Below are positions 17,954 to 26,879 of a DNA stretch of 49,368 nt, piece after piece; the first letter of the stretch is position 1, and each line of letters opens with the position of its first letter. The notes under the pieces were generated by a model. That model saw only the letters and a program-made list of their open reading frames with translations, searched no databases and was not told the origin of the DNA. Position numbers and translations under genes: made by a program. The stretch covers positions 1-49,368 of the forward strand of contig VGPD01000012.1 in the NCBI GenBank assembly GCA_016875635.1, given 5' to 3'. The stretch is from Chloroflexota bacterium (GTDB lineage: Bacteria > Chloroflexota > Dehalococcoidia > UBA2979).

Positions 17954-18799
17954 CTACCCCGTTAGGCTCCAGCGACGGCTAGCGTTGTCGTAAGTCGCTT
18001 CGCCAGCGCGTTTCATTGCCTGTTGCGCATTCCGGAGCGTGTGTTTCCACTGCTTGCCGAATCGCTCCCCGTTGATCACCAGATCACGAGTGTCGTCACA
18101 CAGGTCGGGGATGAGCGCGCGGACGGCTTCCCCTAATTCCGTGGTAGTAAGAGGTCCCGCTGCGAGCGCGACCCGCAGGGCCGAACGAAACATCCCCGTA
18201 GCCGATCGGACACCCACCTGAGCAGCGATGAAGGCGTCATCTGTGCTCCGAAAATGCTGTTGAAACTCACCGTCGAGTGCCTTCGATTGACTGTTTTCGA
18301 CGCGCTCAGCGTCTGCTACCAGCGCGTCGGCCTGCGATTCGAACGTGCGAAGGGTGTCGAGATCAACCGGGTGCCCGAGGGTTTCGTAAAGCGCGAGGTC
18401 CGATCGGATGGTGGTGACGAGCGCTCGGTCGTCTACCCGAAGTCCGTACTCAAAATTTCGATCGATACCAGACTGAGTGAGGTTGCCCGACGTGACAATT
18501 GCGGCTGCGTGGTCGCTAACCATCACCTTCGCGTGGAGCCCCCGCAAGGTGACAACGCGCGCACCGCGATGCTCCGCAAGATATCGTAATCCTGCCAGAT
18601 CAAGTGAGCCGGCGATGACCGAATCCCCCCGAATATCGGTCAGGACGGACAGCGAGACACTCGACGCGAGTCGATCGGCAAGCCAACGCATCTCCGATTG
18701 CTTCAGGAACGGTGCTGCGAGGAAGAACTCGCTCTTTGCAGACGCTGCGAGTTCCGCGAGGTCGCTACGCCACCCGCGTGCTATCGCCGTCGTTGTCAT
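17954..18799 (-). CDS. PLD-family nuclease-like protein with winged-helix-like tail
   Basis: A 281-residue protein with a single phospholipase D motif: His89, Lys91, Asp96, then Ser104-Gly-Asn106 (HAKVMVSDHAAAIVTSGN). One HKD motif per chain means it would work as a dimer, as in bacterial PLD nucleases such as BfiI. The last 65 residues (W-K-H-TLRNAQQAMKRAG ... W-SLTG) look like the winged-helix domain found in Mrr-type and HNH restriction proteins. Base composition is clearly lower in GC than the neighbours, which suggests recent transfer. Its ATG overlaps the stop of the 78-residue gene by four bases. Role as a defence or restriction nuclease is inference. Confidence 0.68.
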   Translation of the reverse strand: MTTTAIARGWRSDLAELAASAKSEFFLAAPFLKQSEMRWLADRLASSVSLSVLTDIRGDSVIAGSLDLAGLRYLAEHRGARVVTLRGLHAKVMVSDHAAAIVTSGNLTQSGIDRNFEYGLRVDDRALVTTIRSDLALYETLGHPVDLDTLRTFESQADALVADAERVENSQSKALDGEFQQHFRSTDDAFIAAQVGVRSATGMFRSALRVALAAGPLTTTELGEAVRALIPDLCDDTRDLVINGERFGKQWKHTLRNAQQAMKRAGEATYDNASRRWSLTG

Positions 18800-19032
18800 C
18801 TGACGATTTCCACACCATTCGCGTGTACGACTCGGATGTCGGTCACGATGATGTCGCTACCTGCGATGGACGGGTGAAGACCCGCGAACTCGCCGCGGAT
18901 GGCCTCCAAGAGACTGGCGTGCTCGACGGCCCCTTGAGCGAGGTTAAGCGCGTCATCCGCTTCCAGCGTCTCGATTTCGAGGTCGAGATCGAACGCTAGT
19001 GCGTATTCAACTCGTACTCGATAAGTTGCCAT
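18796..19032 (-). CDS. Small protein of unknown function coupled to the PLD gene
   Basis: Not recognised. 78 residues, acidic, with beta-alpha-type periodicity (MATYRVRVEYALAFDLDLE then an Ala-rich helix). The stop overlaps the PLD gene's ATG (ATGA), so the two are translationally coupled. The start ATG lies two bases after the phosphotriesterase-family gene's stop and is preceded by GGCGGTAGGG. Composition is lower in GC, like the PLD gene. It could be a regulator, immunity partner or specificity subunit of the PLD protein; nothing in the sequence decides. Confidence 0.6.
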   Translation of the reverse strand: MATYRVRVEYALAFDLDLEIETLEADDALNLAQGAVEHASLLEAIRGEFAGLHPSIAGSDIIVTDIRVVHANGVEIVR

Positions 19033-19034
19033 CC

Positions 19035-20024
19035 CTACCGCCTCGCCATCCCCGCCGCCGCCTCGAAGGTCGCGCGGATCGAGCGGCTCAACAGCGCGTC
19101 GATGTTCGCGTCGGAGGCGCCGTGGGAGCGGAGCCAGGGGACCTCGTGGTCGGGCACCAGCGTCCAGACATCGGGTCGGCGGTCCGGGTTCCACCGGCCC
19201 CAGAAGCCGGCAGCCGAGCCGTCGTGGCCGAGGCAAGTCTGCTCCGCGTACCCCGCCTGTACGAGGCCGAGCGCGATCTGCGAACGAGCCTCGACATACG
19301 CGGGGTCGGGAGAGAAGAAGCGGTCGAGGCCCACGGTCGCACCGCGCTTCGCCAGGCTGGTGAGGTAGGCCATGTCCGTCGTGTCGTTCGAGTGGCCGAT
19401 CGTCACGGCACGCAGGTCGAGGCCCTCCGACTCGAAGAGGTCAAGCAGCGGCGTGCCAAGCGCGTCGGTCGCGAGCGTGTGACACGAGATCGGGACGCCG
19501 GTTGCCTTCGCGGCACGCGCCGCGCCGCGCGCCATCTTCTCCAGGTGGACGCGCGGCGCGAACCGGCCCTCGTCCAGGCGCGCCTCGAGGTCCCACGCGA
19601 GTTTGATGATCCCAGCCTTGATGCCAGAACCCTCGATGCCTTCGGTGATCTCGCGCGTGAAGTGGGCGGCGACCTCGTCCTCCGTCCAGCCGAAGTAGAC
19701 CGAGGGCACCCAGCGGTAGACGCCGGTGGCGCAGACGACGTTGACGCCGTGCTCGGCGTGACGGGCGGCGACGGCCTGGAAGAGCCACATCTGGCGGCCG
19801 AGGTCGAACGGGGTGAGGTCGATCACGCTGTCGATGCCGGACTGGCGGACGCGCGCCAGCGCCTCCACGCAGCGGTCGACGATCTCCTGCCTGCGTGTCG
19901 GCGTGTCCATCAGCCCGGGGGTGTGCTCCATCCCGCCGCTGCCGTTGGTGAGGTGTTCGTGCGAGAGCGTTCGGCCGAGGTCAGCGCTGTCGATCGGGCC
20001 TCGGATGGTGTTGACCTGCGACAT
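19035..20024 (-). CDS. Phosphotriesterase-family metal hydrolase
   Basis: A 329-residue amidohydrolase-fold enzyme of the phosphotriesterase (PhP/PLL) family. All binuclear metal ligands are present: His22 and His24 (SHEHL), Lys141 (IIKLAW, the carboxylated lysine), His182 (SCHT), His211 (GHSND) and Asp268 (GHDGS). Family members hydrolyse lactones, phosphotriesters or related esters; the natural substrate is unknown, with lactone the commonest guess. GAAGGG precedes the ATG. The M28-like gene lies 27 bases upstream and may share the transcript. Confidence 0.85.
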   Translation of the reverse strand: MSQVNTIRGPIDSADLGRTLSHEHLTNGSGGMEHTPGLMDTPTRRQEIVDRCVEALARVRQSGIDSVIDLTPFDLGRQMWLFQAVAARHAEHGVNVVCATGVYRWVPSVYFGWTEDEVAAHFTREITEGIEGSGIKAGIIKLAWDLEARLDEGRFAPRVHLEKMARGAARAAKATGVPISCHTLATDALGTPLLDLFESEGLDLRAVTIGHSNDTTDMAYLTSLAKRGATVGLDRFFSPDPAYVEARSQIALGLVQAGYAEQTCLGHDGSAAGFWGRWNPDRRPDVWTLVPDHEVPWLRSHGASDANIDALLSRSIRATFEAAAGMARR

Positions 20025-20051
20025 CGGGTGTCCCTTCGCTCGATCGAGCGG

Positions 20052-21236
20052 TCAGTCCAGCAGTCCGGTCAGCACCGCCCACATCGCCGCGCCCCAGCGG
20101 GCCACGCTGGCCGGGTCGCAGGCCTTCTCGAAGGTGTCCTGCGGCGAGTGGAAGTAGCGGTGGCCGCCAAGGAAAGTGACATAACGGCCCTTGTACTGGG
20201 CGATGTTCCGCGCCTCGCCACCACCGGGCTCTCCGACGGCCATCGCCTCGTATCCCTCGACGCCCGCGGAGGCGAGGGCGCCTGTCGTCAGCGTGTGCAG
20301 CGCCTCGTCCGCCGCGCCGATGCGGGGCGTGCCGTCCTTCGCGCCGATCGACGCACCGAGGTGGAGCCAGGCGTGCGCCACCTTCGGAAGGGTGGCGCGC
20401 TTCTTGATGAACTCCTCGAGGCCGGCGTGATGCAGTTCGTGCCCGGAGGAGGCGACGAAGTGGACGGTGCGCCGTCGCGCGGGGAGGGCGGCGAGCCCTT
20501 CGGCCAGCGCGAGCCAGATCGTGAGACCGCCGCCACGCTCGGCGGCGCAGGTGAACCAGCCGGACTTCGGCGTCATCACCACGAGTGGCGCGGCCGCCTC
20601 GTCCGTGCCGGGGAGCGTGGCGACGACGTTGGTGGCCCGCGAGTTCAGCCGGTCCCCGTCGATTTCGAGCGTGGCCTCGCCGCCGAGGAGGAGGGCGGAG
20701 GTGAGCCGACGTCCCTCCTTCGCCGCGACCTGGAGGACGGGGAGGCCGAACGGCTGGCGGATGTGTTCGGCGTTGCGCAGCACGATCTCGCCCTCCGGGT
20801 CTCCGGTGGGGACGACCATGCCGAGGACACCCTGCTGCTGGAGTCCGGAGTAGAGGGCGCGCGCGTCGGGGGCGCTCCATCGTCGGTCGTTCCGCAGGGC
20901 GGAGGTGGCGATCAGGACCTTGCCGAACGGCTCGTCGTCGTTGTCCTCGCCGAGGTCGCCGGTGACGCCGCCGATGCGGGTGAAGCCGCCGTCGTACATC
21001 GGCTCGCCGTCCACGCTGCCGTCACGCCAGGTGAGGCGGGCGCGTTGCACCTCGACCCGCGGGAAGGCGAAGCGTTCGGACTCTCCGGCCACCCCCGCCG
21101 CGCGCAACTCGGCGAGGAGCCAGTCGGTGGTGCGGTCGTCGCCGGGCCAGCCGGTGCGGTGGATGCCGAAGCCCTCGTAGGCGCGGATGCGCGCCTCGAT
21201 GCGGGCGGGGTCGAGACCGGGTGGGACGGTGGACAT
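20052..21236 (-). CDS. M28-type peptidase homologue with altered metal site
   Basis: A 394-residue protein with the M28 aminopeptidase fold: an N-terminal helix region, a PA-like insert (about residues 75-205), then the peptidase core from about residue 205. Where active M28 enzymes have His-x-Asp and a later Asp metal ligand, this one has TPKS (222-225) and an ERGGG stretch (233-237). The catalytic-Glu region is SSGHELHHAG (about 263-272) rather than the usual GGEE, and the C-terminal HSPQDT keeps its family shape. At least part of the zinc site seems lost, so peptidase activity is doubtful. No signal peptide. GGAGGG precedes the ATG. Confidence 0.7.
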   Translation of the reverse strand: MSTVPPGLDPARIEARIRAYEGFGIHRTGWPGDDRTTDWLLAELRAAGVAGESERFAFPRVEVQRARLTWRDGSVDGEPMYDGGFTRIGGVTGDLGEDNDDEPFGKVLIATSALRNDRRWSAPDARALYSGLQQQGVLGMVVPTGDPEGEIVLRNAEHIRQPFGLPVLQVAAKEGRRLTSALLLGGEATLEIDGDRLNSRATNVVATLPGTDEAAAPLVVMTPKSGWFTCAAERGGGLTIWLALAEGLAALPARRRTVHFVASSGHELHHAGLEEFIKKRATLPKVAHAWLHLGASIGAKDGTPRIGAADEALHTLTTGALASAGVEGYEAMAVGEPGGGEARNIAQYKGRYVTFLGGHRYFHSPQDTFEKACDPASVARWGAAMWAVLTGLLD

Positions 21237-21394
21237 GGGCCCTCCAGTGCATGCGTGCCGCGCGGGAATTCGACGAACCGTCGCGCGCCTCGATGTACGC
21301 CCCGGCCCACAGCGGCGTCAAACCGAACGGCCGGATGATGGGGACACAGCCGGGGAGGTGTCGAACGCGTCTCCCGGGCCAACCGTTACTCTGG

Positions 21395-21400
21395 TAGACT
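21395..21400 (+). promoter_or_regulatory. Candidate -10 (TAGACT) for the secreted metalloprotease
   Basis: TAGACT 31 bases before the ATG, with CGAGGGAGCC as ribosome site in the leader. It lies in the divergent gap shared with the M28-like gene. Confidence 0.3.
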
Positions 21401-21431
21401 CGATGTACCACCGTTCGAGGGAGCCCGGCCC

Positions 21432-23078
21432 ATGCGCCAGTCCGTCCGCGCCCTCCCGGGACGCCTCTTCGCTGTCATCGCAGTGCTGGCGGCGGCCTGC
21501 CTTGCGCTCGCGCTGGTTTCGACAGCCGCGGCCTCCGGGGGCGACGACGACCACCATCCGGCGTTGGGCCCTGGCGAGATCTCGTTTGACGGTGCCGGGG
21601 CGGTGTTCGCGAGTGCGGACGGGGCCACGGCGCCCGTCGAGCTGATCATCCGGAATTTCTCGAGCAGCGGCGCGGCGGTGCGATGGGCGTCGAACAGAAT
21701 GCCCGTCGCGTTCTGCACGATCCAGACCAACCGTCCCTCGTCGGTGACCGCCGAGCAGTTTCGCGAGGCGGTCCGCCTGGCGGCTGAGATGTGGAACAAC
21801 ATCGAGGCGGCGATCGGTGTCCGGTACACCGGCGACTGCCTTTCCCTCCGTCTGGACCTGGACAACAACCAGAACGAGATCGGATGGGACGACTCGCGCA
21901 ACCTCGTCAGCGGGTCGCAGGCGGGCGTGACGCAGGGCTCGTGGCTCACCGCGTTCGGGCGCCGTGACTTCCAGGAGACCGACATCGTGCTGGACGGCCA
22001 GTTGCGGGTCCCGGAGGTGTGCTTCCGCACGGTCATGGCGCACGAGATGGGGCACGCGCTCGGCTTCGGGCATTCCGACTCGCGCGCCGACCTGATGTAC
22101 CCCTCCTTCAGTCCGACCGACCTCTCGACCTGCCGGCCAACGGCGTCCGCTGACGAAGAGGCGTGGCTGATCAGCCTGTATGGGGCGAACCGCAAGCCGG
22201 TGGTGACGCCGCCCGGTGACCGGACGGTGCAGGCGGGCGCGGAGGTGACGCTGAGCGTCCAGGCGAGCGATCCGGACGGGGATGCGATCACGTTCGAGTG
22301 GAAGCAGACCGGTGGAGCCCCCGTCACCCTCAGCACGAGTGGTAACTCGGTCTCCTTGACCGCGCCGGCAAGCGGAGCGGTCACCCTGGAGGTCGCAGTA
22401 CTCGATCGCTATCTGCACCGCTCCACGGCTCGGCTGACGCTGACGGCGACGACGCAGGCGCCGCAGAGCGCGCCCGCCCCGCCCTCGTTGCAGTCGATCC
22501 TCGCCAACACCGCCCGAAGCGCATCCACGCTGAAATGGAGTGCGGCTGACGGCGCCCAGTCGTACGCGTTCTGCGTGACCCAGCGCGGGGCTGCGACCTG
22601 CACGACACAGGCGGGGCCGTCGGCTGATGTGGGCTGGACGACCAGCCTGTCGTCAGGCGGCCGGGCGGAAGAGCGGACGGTGCTGGCGCTCGACATGCGG
22701 ATCACCGGCATGCGGGCCTGCAACACCGTGGGGTGTTCCCCCTCCGGGCTGGGGCCGCAGATGGGCGGCTTCCGCTGGACGAACTGGGGTATCTCCTATG
22801 ACGTGGCCGCGATGGCGCTCGACGTCCCCGGGACGCCCGTGCGCTTCACGATCGCGGGTGCGGTGAATATGGGGGCCTCTGCCCGACTCTTCGCGATCTA
22901 CACCGGGCCCGAGGACGATCCGCAGCGAGTGCTGGTCCGGGACTGCGGCGTCGTGGACCCCGGCCAGACCTGTATCGGGTTCCTGGGCTCGTCCGACAAT
23001 GGCCATGGCGAGTTCGCCGTCATCGAGTCGAGCGCGCCCGGCACACCTGGCGCGCTTCATCGGGTGCGCATCCGGTAG
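21432..23078 (+). CDS. Secreted matrixin-type zinc metalloprotease
   Basis: A 548-residue exported protein. Residues 1-35 form a signal peptide. The protease domain carries the metzincin site HEMGHALGFGHS (His204, Glu205, His208, His214) and a Met-turn at Met222 (DLMYP), so zinc binding and catalysis look intact. A PKD/Ig-like domain follows from about residue 255 (a DPDGDAITFEW segment), then a fibronectin-like region and a C-terminal beta-rich domain of unknown type. Paired Cys residues in the second half suit an extracellular protein. Probably degrades external proteins; no cell-wall anchor is seen. Confidence 0.85.
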   Translation: MRQSVRALPGRLFAVIAVLAAACLALALVSTAAASGGDDDHHPALGPGEISFDGAGAVFASADGATAPVELIIRNFSSSGAAVRWASNRMPVAFCTIQTNRPSSVTAEQFREAVRLAAEMWNNIEAAIGVRYTGDCLSLRLDLDNNQNEIGWDDSRNLVSGSQAGVTQGSWLTAFGRRDFQETDIVLDGQLRVPEVCFRTVMAHEMGHALGFGHSDSRADLMYPSFSPTDLSTCRPTASADEEAWLISLYGANRKPVVTPPGDRTVQAGAEVTLSVQASDPDGDAITFEWKQTGGAPVTLSTSGNSVSLTAPASGAVTLEVAVLDRYLHRSTARLTLTATTQAPQSAPAPPSLQSILANTARSASTLKWSAADGAQSYAFCVTQRGAATCTTQAGPSADVGWTTSLSSGGRAEERTVLALDMRITGMRACNTVGCSPSGLGPQMGGFRWTNWGISYDVAAMALDVPGTPVRFTIAGAVNMGASARLFAIYTGPEDDPQRVLVRDCGVVDPGQTCIGFLGSSDNGHGEFAVIESSAPGTPGALHRVRIR

Positions 23079-23097
23079 GACGCCCTGGTGACGCCGG

Positions 23098-23529
23098 TCA
23101 GTCGCCCGGCGGCCCCGCGGGCGCGTCCCCGAACGCCATGAAGTCCCAGCGATAGAGGATGGCGAACCACAGCGCCTTCGAAGGCAGGTATGCGAGGGTG
23201 GACATCGCGACGCTGGCGATGGCAATCGTCCAGAGCGGGTCGAGGCCTGCCCGCCAGATCGGGTGCCAGACGACCTCAGCGATCCCCAGCAGGATCCCGA
23301 GCAGCGCCCCGACGCCATAGCCGATGCCCAGCGCCCCGAGCCAGGCGCCATCGGATGCCTGGTAGCGCAGGTCGCACTCGGTGCAGCGCGGGCGGAGCCC
23401 GAAGAAGCCAGAGAAGAACCGGCCCCGACCGCAATGCGGACAGCGCTCGCGCATCACGGTGCGCCAGCACGCGCGCAGCAGGCCGGTCTGTTCACCAGGG
23501 CGGGCGCGAGGACTCAATGTGCTGCTCAC
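23098..23529 (-). CDS. DUF983-family membrane protein
   Basis: A 143-residue protein with an N-terminal zinc-ribbon-like pair (CPHCGRG and CTECDLRY) followed by two membrane helices, the DUF983 pattern. Function not known for the family. The frame is open far upstream, but that is shadow of menF. The GTG start is chosen because DUF983 proteins carry a short helix before the first CPxCG, and because TAGACT lies seven bases before this GTG. An internal ATG at 23454 would cut that helix. Divergent from menF. Confidence 0.72.
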   Translation of the reverse strand: MSSTLSPRARPGEQTGLLRACWRTVMRERCPHCGRGRFFSGFFGLRPRCTECDLRYQASDGAWLGALGIGYGVGALLGILLGIAEVVWHPIWRAGLDPLWTIAIASVAMSTLAYLPSKALWFAILYRWDFMAFGDAPAGPPGD

Positions 23530-23536
23530 CCCATCG

Positions 23537-23542
23537 AGTCTA
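23537..23542 (-). promoter_or_regulatory. TANNNT element (TAGACT) before the DUF983 gene
   Basis: TAGACT on the minus strand, seven bases before the GTG. It decides the start choice and implies a leaderless mRNA. Confidence 0.35.
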
Positions 23543-23591
23543 GCGGCCAGGATCTGGCCATGCGCTGGCTGTCCGTACCAATCACCGTGCC

Positions 23592-23597
23592 TATACT
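23592..23597 (+). promoter_or_regulatory. Candidate -10 (TATACT) for menF
   Basis: TATACT with a weak CTGTCC at 17 bases upstream (3 of 6 to TTGACA). It would drive menF with a leader of about 50 bases. Confidence 0.35.
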
Positions 23598-23650
23598 GAG
23601 CAGGCGACATCGACTGCGGCCGTCGGGCACCCCACCTCCCCGGCAGGACA

Positions 23651-25048
23651 ATGACCACAGGGATTATCAGCCCCGTTATTGCGTGCGCCGGGGCGCTTCG
23701 AACGGTGACGAGTGTGACGGCGCAGCCCGGCAGCGAACTCGCTTCGCGCATCGTCGAGGCGCGGCCTAGCGCCGCAGCCGGCGCCTTCGTCTCCGTCACC
23801 CTCCCGCCTGGATTTGATCCCCGCTCGCTGCTGGACGACCCGCAGGGCAACGGTGTGGTGGCGTCATACGAGCGCCCGGTCCGTGGCCTCGCCCTCGTCG
23901 GCGTGGGAGTCGCGGGGCGGGTGGAGGTGCCGCCGGGCGCGCACCCCACGAGGGCGAAAGAGGAGGCGCGCGCGTTGCTGGCCGGGCCGGTGGGCGGGGA
24001 TGTCCCCTTGCTGGCGCCGCGCCTGCTCGGTGGCTTCCGCTTCAATCCGGCCGCCGCTGTCCGCGATCCATGGCGTGACTTTGGCGCCGGCTGGCTGGTC
24101 TTGCCGCGGCTCCTCTTCGTCCTGAGTGGCGAGTCGAACGCCGTCGTGGTCGCGCCGGGAGTCGATCCTGGTCTGGCGGAGGCCGCCGTCGACCGACCAG
24201 CGGCATCCGCGGCGACTGCGTCCGCGCCACTGCGGGTCGAACGTGCGATGGACCGCGAGGCCTGGCTCATGAGCGTCGCGGTGATCGCGAGCGAGGTGCG
24301 TGCGGGGAAATACGAGAAGGCCGTGCTGGCCTCCACCCAGCAACTCGCGTCGGACGAGCCGATCGCCATCGGCCGGGCGCTCGCGCGGCTGCGGGCGGGA
24401 TACCCCGATTGCCATGTCTTCACGATGACCGAGGGGGATACGACTTTCCTCGGCGCCAGTCCCGAGTTACTGGTCTCGCTGCTCGATGGGCGGGTGCGGG
24501 CGCTGGGCCTCGCCGGTTCGGCGCGACGCGGGGACACGCCTGAGGAGGACGTCCGCATCGGCGACGCGCTGCTGACCTCCTCGAAGGACCGGATCGAGCA
24601 CGAGGCGGTCGTGCGGGCCATCCGCGAACGCCTCGGGCCGCTGACCGAGGATCTCGTCGCCCCGAACCAGCCGGAACTGCGGCGGCTGAAGAACATCCAG
24701 CACCTCTCCACGGAGATCAGCGCTCGAGTCCGGCCGGGCACCGGCATCCTCGACCTCGTCCAGCGGCTCCACCCCACGCCGGCCGTGTGCGGCTGGCCGG
24801 CCGATCGGGCCCGCGCCGTGATCGAGGAGCACGAGGCATTCGACCGCGGCTGGTATGCCGGTCCGATTGGGTGGATGGACGCTGCTGGCGACGGCGAGTT
24901 CGCGGTTGCACTGCGCTCGGCGGTGGTGTCCGCGAGCCGCGCGTGGCTCTTTGCGGGGAACGGGATCATGGGTGATTCCGTCCCGGCCTCGGAGCTGGCG
25001 GAGGTCCAGCTGAAGTTCCGGCCGCTGGCCGAGGCCCTGGGCGCGTAG
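23651..25048 (+). CDS. menF: Isochorismate synthase MenF
   Basis: First step of menaquinone synthesis: chorismate to isochorismate. 465 residues of the chorismate-binding (anthranilate synthase component I-like) fold. The C-terminal half has the family core: GLAGSARRGDTPEED, SSKDRIEHEAVVRAIRE, NIQHLSTEI, HPTPAVCGWP and YAGPIGWMD, with the Mg-binding Glu residues of the family. The amino-terminal third is variable, and the start could also be the GTG about 18 codons further in; the ATG is taken because AGGA precedes it. First gene of the men block. Confidence 0.9.
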   Translation: MTTGIISPVIACAGALRTVTSVTAQPGSELASRIVEARPSAAAGAFVSVTLPPGFDPRSLLDDPQGNGVVASYERPVRGLALVGVGVAGRVEVPPGAHPTRAKEEARALLAGPVGGDVPLLAPRLLGGFRFNPAAAVRDPWRDFGAGWLVLPRLLFVLSGESNAVVVAPGVDPGLAEAAVDRPAASAATASAPLRVERAMDREAWLMSVAVIASEVRAGKYEKAVLASTQQLASDEPIAIGRALARLRAGYPDCHVFTMTEGDTTFLGASPELLVSLLDGRVRALGLAGSARRGDTPEEDVRIGDALLTSSKDRIEHEAVVRAIRERLGPLTEDLVAPNQPELRRLKNIQHLSTEISARVRPGTGILDLVQRLHPTPAVCGWPADRARAVIEEHEAFDRGWYAGPIGWMDAAGDGEFAVALRSAVVSASRAWLFAGNGIMGDSVPASELAEVQLKFRPLAEALGA

Positions 25049-25094
25049 CCGGTGGGACGCGGCCCGGTCCCCGGCCGGTACCCCTCCTACCCCA

Positions 25095-25100
25095 TAGAAT
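25095..25100 (+). promoter_or_regulatory. TANNNT element (TAGAAT) before menD
   Basis: TAGAAT (5 of 6 to TATAAT) eight bases before the menD ATG, in the only sizeable gap (60 bases) between menF and menD. It suggests a second, leaderless promoter for menD onward. Confidence 0.4.
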
Positions 25101-25108
25101 GAGACGCG

Positions 25109-26866
25109 ATGTCCATCCCCGCTGACCGGTACGTCCACGCTCTGCTGCAGTCGCTCCGTCACGCGGGCGTCCGCCACGTTGTCATCGCCCCCGGCTCCCG
25201 CAATACCCCGATCACCGTTGCCGTCACCGCCCCCACCTCTCCCTTCCGCACCTGGCTCCATCTCGACGAGCGCTCCGCCGCCTACTTCGCCCTCGGCCTC
25301 GCGCGGCAGGTGGGCGAGCCCGTTGCCGTGGTCTGCACCTCCGGCACCGCCGCCGCCAACTTCCTCCCCGCAGTTGTCGAGGCGCGGCTCTCCCGGGTCC
25401 CGTTGATCTTCCTGACGGCCGACCGCCCGCCGGAGGCGCGCGACATCGGCGCGGCGCAGACCGTCGACCAGGTCGGGCTGTTCGGTTCGCATGTGAAGTG
25501 GGCGGTGGACATGCCCCCTGCCGACGAGGGGGCCGCGCGCGAGCTGGAGCGGTACGCCCGCGTCACCGCGGCGCGCGCCGCGGCGGTCGCCCTCGAAGCG
25601 CCACGGGGCCCTGTACACCTCAACATGCCGTTCCGTGAGCCGCTGGTCGAGGCGGGCGCAATGCCACCGGTGATCCTCGACGGCCCGCTGGTGGCGCATC
25701 CGGCGGAGGCGTCGCCGTCTGCCGAGGTGGTGGCGCACCTGGCCGAAGTGTGCGCGGGACGTCGGGGGCTGATCGTGTGCGGTCCGGAGTCGACGGGGCT
25801 GCCCGCGGCGGCGATCGTCGCCCTTTCGCGTGCCCTCGACTGGCCGGTGATCGCCGACCCACTCTCCGGGTTGCGCGCGGGACCTCACGACCTCACGCAC
25901 GTCATCGACTGTGCCGATGTGATCGTGCGCGTGCCCGAGGCGCTTCGCGCGCTGCCGGAGGTCGTCCTCCGCTTCGGCGCCGCGCCCACATCGAAGCCGT
26001 TCAACCAGTGGCTGGCGGGGCATGCGGGCGTGCGTCGGATCCTGGTCGAAGAGGGTGCCATCGCGACGGCAGGCTGGCGCGACCCTGATCTGCTCGGCGA
26101 CGACGTCGTCTCCGCGACCCCGCGTGCGCTCTGCGAGGCGCTCACCACCGCGCTCTCCTCGGACGCCAAGGCGCCGGGCGGGTGGGCCGCCCTCTGGCGG
26201 GCCGGGAACGCCGCGGCCCGCGAGGCGATGCGCGAGGCGATCGCCGGGTTCGCCGACGCCTTCGAAGGGCAGGCGGTGCTCGACCTGCGCGCCGCGTTGC
26301 CCTCCGGGAGCACGCTCGTCGCGGGAAACTCGATGCCGGTGCGCGACATCGACTCCTTCTTCTTCAACACGGAGAGCGACATCCGGATCGTGGGGACGCG
26401 CGGCGCCTCCGGGATCGACGGCGTGACCTCGACGGCGGTGGCTGCGGCAGCGGCCGGTGGCGGGCCGGTGGCACTGCTGATCGGCGACCTCTCGTTCCTG
26501 CACGACGTGAACGGGCTGTGGCCGACGCACCGGTACGGCCTCGACCTCACCATCGTGCTCGTGAACAACCAGGGCGGCGGCATCTTCTCCTTCCTCCCGC
26601 AGCGGCAGGCCGTCCCCGACCGGTTCGACACGTGGTGGGGCACACCACATGGCGTCGACCTTCGTCATGCGGTCGCGCTGCACCATGGCAGGTACGCGGT
26701 ACTCGACGCCGGCGACCAGCACCGGGCGGTCGCCGAGGCGCTGGGGCGGCCGGGCCTTGATGTCCTGGAACTCCGCACTGAGCGCGACCGGAACGTGGCG
26801 CAGCACGGCTTCGTGTGGGCGCGCGCGACCGAGGCGGTCCGTGGCGCCCTCGCGGCGCACGCGTAG
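25109..26866 (+). CDS. menD: SEPHCHC synthase MenD
   Basis: Thiamine-diphosphate enzyme that joins isochorismate with 2-oxoglutarate to give SEPHCHC. 585 residues with the three domains of the ThDP family. Seen: an N-terminal pyrimidine-binding part (VIAPGSRNTPI, HLDERSAAYFALG, CTSGTAAANFLPAV), a middle transhydrogenase-like domain, and the C-terminal pyrophosphate/Mg part GDLSFLHDVNGLW ... VNNQGGGIFSFLP. These are MenD-specific signatures. Followed by menH after 13 bases. Confidence 0.95.
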   Translation: MSIPADRYVHALLQSLRHAGVRHVVIAPGSRNTPITVAVTAPTSPFRTWLHLDERSAAYFALGLARQVGEPVAVVCTSGTAAANFLPAVVEARLSRVPLIFLTADRPPEARDIGAAQTVDQVGLFGSHVKWAVDMPPADEGAARELERYARVTAARAAAVALEAPRGPVHLNMPFREPLVEAGAMPPVILDGPLVAHPAEASPSAEVVAHLAEVCAGRRGLIVCGPESTGLPAAAIVALSRALDWPVIADPLSGLRAGPHDLTHVIDCADVIVRVPEALRALPEVVLRFGAAPTSKPFNQWLAGHAGVRRILVEEGAIATAGWRDPDLLGDDVVSATPRALCEALTTALSSDAKAPGGWAALWRAGNAAAREAMREAIAGFADAFEGQAVLDLRAALPSGSTLVAGNSMPVRDIDSFFFNTESDIRIVGTRGASGIDGVTSTAVAAAAAGGGPVALLIGDLSFLHDVNGLWPTHRYGLDLTIVLVNNQGGGIFSFLPQRQAVPDRFDTWWGTPHGVDLRHAVALHHGRYAVLDAGDQHRAVAEALGRPGLDVLELRTERDRNVAQHGFVWARATEAVRGALAAHA

Positions 26867-26879
26867 AGACGGGGCGAAC

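Noticed and set aside
23530-24969. Upstream extension of the DUF983 frame
   Set aside because: Runs through menF; the DUF983 domain is wholly in the last 143 codons, and a TANNNT element marks the GTG start.
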